Shown piece after piece: positions 62,518-64,000 of a stretch of 64,000 nucleotides of DNA. Origin of the DNA: Peptococcaceae bacterium UBA4068 (GTDB lineage: Bacteria; Bacillota; Dehalobacteriia; UBA4068); assembly GCA_002382665.1 (NCBI GenBank), contig DFZA01000005.1, positions 77,142 through 141,141 on the forward strand. The letters are read 5' to 3'. Below the pieces are notes generated by a model. The model was not told the DNA's origin. It saw only the letters and a program-made list of their open reading frames with translations, and ran no database searches. Position 1 is the stretch's first letter. Every line of letters starts with the position of its first letter. A program made the translations under genes and the position numbers.

Positions 62518-62571
62518 GTAGTTGTATAAAGATGGTAGGCACTTTTGTGTCTACCATCTTTATACAACTAC
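62518..62571. repeat. 54-nt near-perfect hairpin between convergent genes
   Basis: GTAGTTGTATAAAGATGGTAG (62518-62538, first arm) pairs perfectly over 21 bp with 62551-62571. Four further pairs including one G-T close a TTTT loop at 62543-62546, giving a 25-bp stem. No T-run follows on either strand, so it is not a standard terminator. Confidence 0.75.
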
Positions 62572-62604
62572 AATATTAAATCGTAGGAGCTTATGTTTTA
62601 TGTT

Positions 62605-63390
62605 TTACGCTATCAGAGAAATAGCCGTAGTTGATACTTTTTGATAAAGCTTAAATAAGCGGTCAAAATTCGGCCTGCCGACGCTGTCCAGCAGATATGC
62701 GGATTCATCCGCACCGGCTCTGCGGTTTTGGTTGAGCGCATTGATGAAGGCGGGAGCCAGGTATCTGCCGATGCCATGTCCGTAGTAGACGCCGTTACCG
62801 AGATCAATTACGTTTTCTCCCTGCCATTCCGGTGTTTCGGGATTGACGTCGGGATTGATAAAATAGCGGCGGTCGCCGGGCAAATGATCATAAGCACCCT
62901 GCATTAAGCCTACTTCCCGCAGCTCCGGCTCGATCATGTGCCAGTTCATCAGATAGATATTGCGGAACATTTGATTAAAGGCTTCCTCGGGGAAGACCTC
63001 CAGCATAGCCTTATAATAAATCATCATCATGGCGGTGGCGCACTCTGTGCCATATTTGTAACCGTTGTTAAAAATATCCCTAATAGCGTCGGAAGGTTTT
63101 ACGTCCGGCCGCAGGGCGAACCCGCCTTCAGGCGTTCTAATCCAATAGTCGGTGTTGCATTTAGAATTGAAGAATGTCATGAATGACATATGGCTGCGGA
63201 AAAGCGCCTCAGCAGCGTTGATTATTTCCCGGCGCAGTTTAAGTTCGAATTGCAGACGCTCTTTTGAGGCATAGCTGTAAGTATGGGGGCTTCCATCGAG
63301 AATATTGATGATTACGCGTTCGATACCGTATTCAGGGTATTCGCTTAAAAATTCAGCAATATCTGCCGGTTTGTTAGCTATCTTAATCAT
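62605..63390 (-). CDS. tgl: Spore coat protein-glutamine gamma-glutamyltransferase
   Basis: 261 residues, the Bacillus Tgl length. Matches the spore transglutaminase family with LQFELKLRREIINAAEAL, CNTDYWIRTPEGGFAL, AIRDIFNNGYKYGTECATAM (catalytic Cys117, equivalent to Bacillus Cys116) and EWQGENVIDLGNGVYYGHGIG. Crosslinks spore coat proteins through glutamyl-lysyl bonds. Its start overlaps the end of the next gene upstream by 4 nt, an uncommon arrangement that suggests a functional partner. Confidence 0.92.
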   Translation of the reverse strand: MIKIANKPADIAEFLSEYPEYGIERVIINILDGSPHTYSYASKERLQFELKLRREIINAAEALFRSHMSFMTFFNSKCNTDYWIRTPEGGFALRPDVKPSDAIRDIFNNGYKYGTECATAMMMIYYKAMLEVFPEEAFNQMFRNIYLMNWHMIEPELREVGLMQGAYDHLPGDRRYFINPDVNPETPEWQGENVIDLGNGVYYGHGIGRYLAPAFINALNQNRRAGADESAYLLDSVGRPNFDRLFKLYQKVSTTAISLIA

Positions 63391-64000
63391 AATACCTCCT
63401 GCATTTCTGCCATTGCAGTCTCCACTTGATCGGAAATGCCGCTACCGATCCATTCCTGCCATAAGCCTTTGTTGCGCCGATGTAGTTTGGCTGAATAGGA
63501 TGAGAGCAGTTCCTGATCTTGAGGGGAGGCTTTACGGAACCGGATCAGACAGGTGGTTTCGTCAGGGGTTACGGGTTCCAAGGGTTGACCATCTTTGGGT
63601 GCAATGTGTTTGGCCAGATATTTGGCCTCATGGTCCAGACGGAGTGGATTGGGTTCGGAGGTTTGTTGAAAGTGCTCTTCCGTAAAACACAGATAAGGGT
63701 TGTTTTCGTTAAACCAGGCCAGATACTGCTCATAGAGTCTTTGGCCGCAGTTAGCTGAGCCGCCGGTTTCCGGCATTGTCAGATGCAGCAGTCTACAGGC
63801 CAGTTCAATATTCTTGGCGTCATCGGAGAGCAGGTATTTGGCAATCAACAACAGCGAAACAGGGTCATAAGACTGGAAAAAGCCCCAGGCCAGGTCATGG
63901 ATCAAAAGCTCACTGCGGTAGCGCCGAAAAACTAAATCGCAGACGGCAGGTAATATTGAAGTATCCTTGTGAACAGCGATCAGCAGCGCCACGGCGGCGT
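63387..64000 (-). CDS. Hypothetical helical protein upstream of tgl (partial at window edge)
   Basis: At least 201 residues on the minus strand; the frame remains open to the window end, so the N-terminus is probably missing (a GTG at 63992 is available but not supported). All-alpha composition with Leu-rich helices such as SVLLIAKYLL-like and IELACRLLHLTMP, and a tail of Glu/Gln-rich helix. No family recognised. It overlaps tgl by 4 nt, so it is co-translated with the coat transglutaminase and is presumably a sporulation protein. Confidence 0.6.
   Translation of the reverse strand, partial: AAVALLIAVHKDTSILPAVCDLVFRRYRSELLIHDLAWGFFQSYDPVSLLLIAKYLLSDDAKNIELACRLLHLTMPETGGSANCGQRLYEQYLAWFNENNPYLCFTEEHFQQTSEPNPLRLDHEAKYLAKHIAPKDGQPLEPVTPDETTCLIRFRKASPQDQELLSSYSAKLHRRNKGLWQEWIGSGISDQVETAMAEMQEVL

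Overview
The window comes from a spore-forming, anaerobic low-to-mid G+C Firmicute (Clostridia or Negativicutes; a Sporomusaceae-like host is my guess, not proven). Spore genes are recognisable: a Tlp-type small acid-soluble spore protein, a coat transglutaminase (Tgl), a LysM-GH18 cortex/peptidoglycan hydrolase and a remnant of a muramoyl-amidase. Anaerobic metabolism is indicated by a four-subunit 2-oxoacid:ferredoxin oxidoreductase, Fe-S proteins and a xylulose-5-P/fructose-6-P phosphoketolase. S-layer homology domains, T-box, TPP and fluoride riboswitches, TTG starts with strong AGGAGG sites and sigma-A-type promoters fit the same group. No rRNA, tRNA, CRISPR array, prophage or intact insertion sequence was seen.

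Layout. 0-6.2 kb: 7TMR-DISM sensor kinase and SARP-like response regulator, LysM-GH18 hydrolase, amidase pseudogene, SLH surface protein. 6.3-8.7 kb: small ACT-like protein and divergent mntR/mntH manganese genes. 8.8-14.5 kb: tocopherol-cyclase-like protein, GNAT acetyltransferase, and a MarR - MFS exporter - Fe-S protein - YhfC operon behind a double-operator promoter. 14.6-22.5 kb: ligase D, two unknown proteins, an RNA methyltransferase and phosphoketolase. 22.6-25.5 kb: an AT-rich orphan Ser/Thr kinase and a secreted copper-amine-oxidase-N-domain protein. 25.7-30 kb: T-box leader with an apparent Ile specifier, ketoacid:ferredoxin oxidoreductase operon and a degenerate CbiT-like gene. 30-33.3 kb: fluoride riboswitch with two crcB genes, a TetR/flavoprotein pair and an Xre/membrane-protein pair. 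33.3-33.8 kb: a non-coding array of four covarying hairpin units flanked by copies of a terminator.

33.9-43.7 kb: Pit/DUF47 phosphate transport, spore tlp, APC permease, MsrAB, a VOC protein, a diguanylate cyclase and a two-REC plus PEP-synthase-N-domain fusion. 43.8-48 kb: two glycerophosphodiesterase paralogues flanking nadE, which is preceded by a tandem 82-nt repeat. 48-52.4 kb: C39-like peptidase, DHA2 exporter with a large insert and its MarR regulator, and an unknown protein. 52.5-56.3 kb: TPP riboswitch and thiDCME. 56.3-64 kb: a DUF6544-like membrane protein whose promoter carries the same MarR-type double operator as the 10.8-kb operon, lemA/DUF2207, a polysaccharide deacetylase, a lipoprotein with a probable C-terminal frameshift, a DUF3795-like protein, a long hairpin and tgl with an unknown partner running off the edge.

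Most genes sit in short operons with a local regulator or riboswitch (MntR-Mn, fluoride-CrcB, TPP-thi, Ile-ketoacid oxidoreductase, MarR-exporter twice, TetR-flavoprotein, Xre-membrane protein). The features I would follow up first are the shared MarR operator pair 45 kb apart, the hairpin-unit array at 33.4-33.8 kb and the tandem repeat in the nadE leader.
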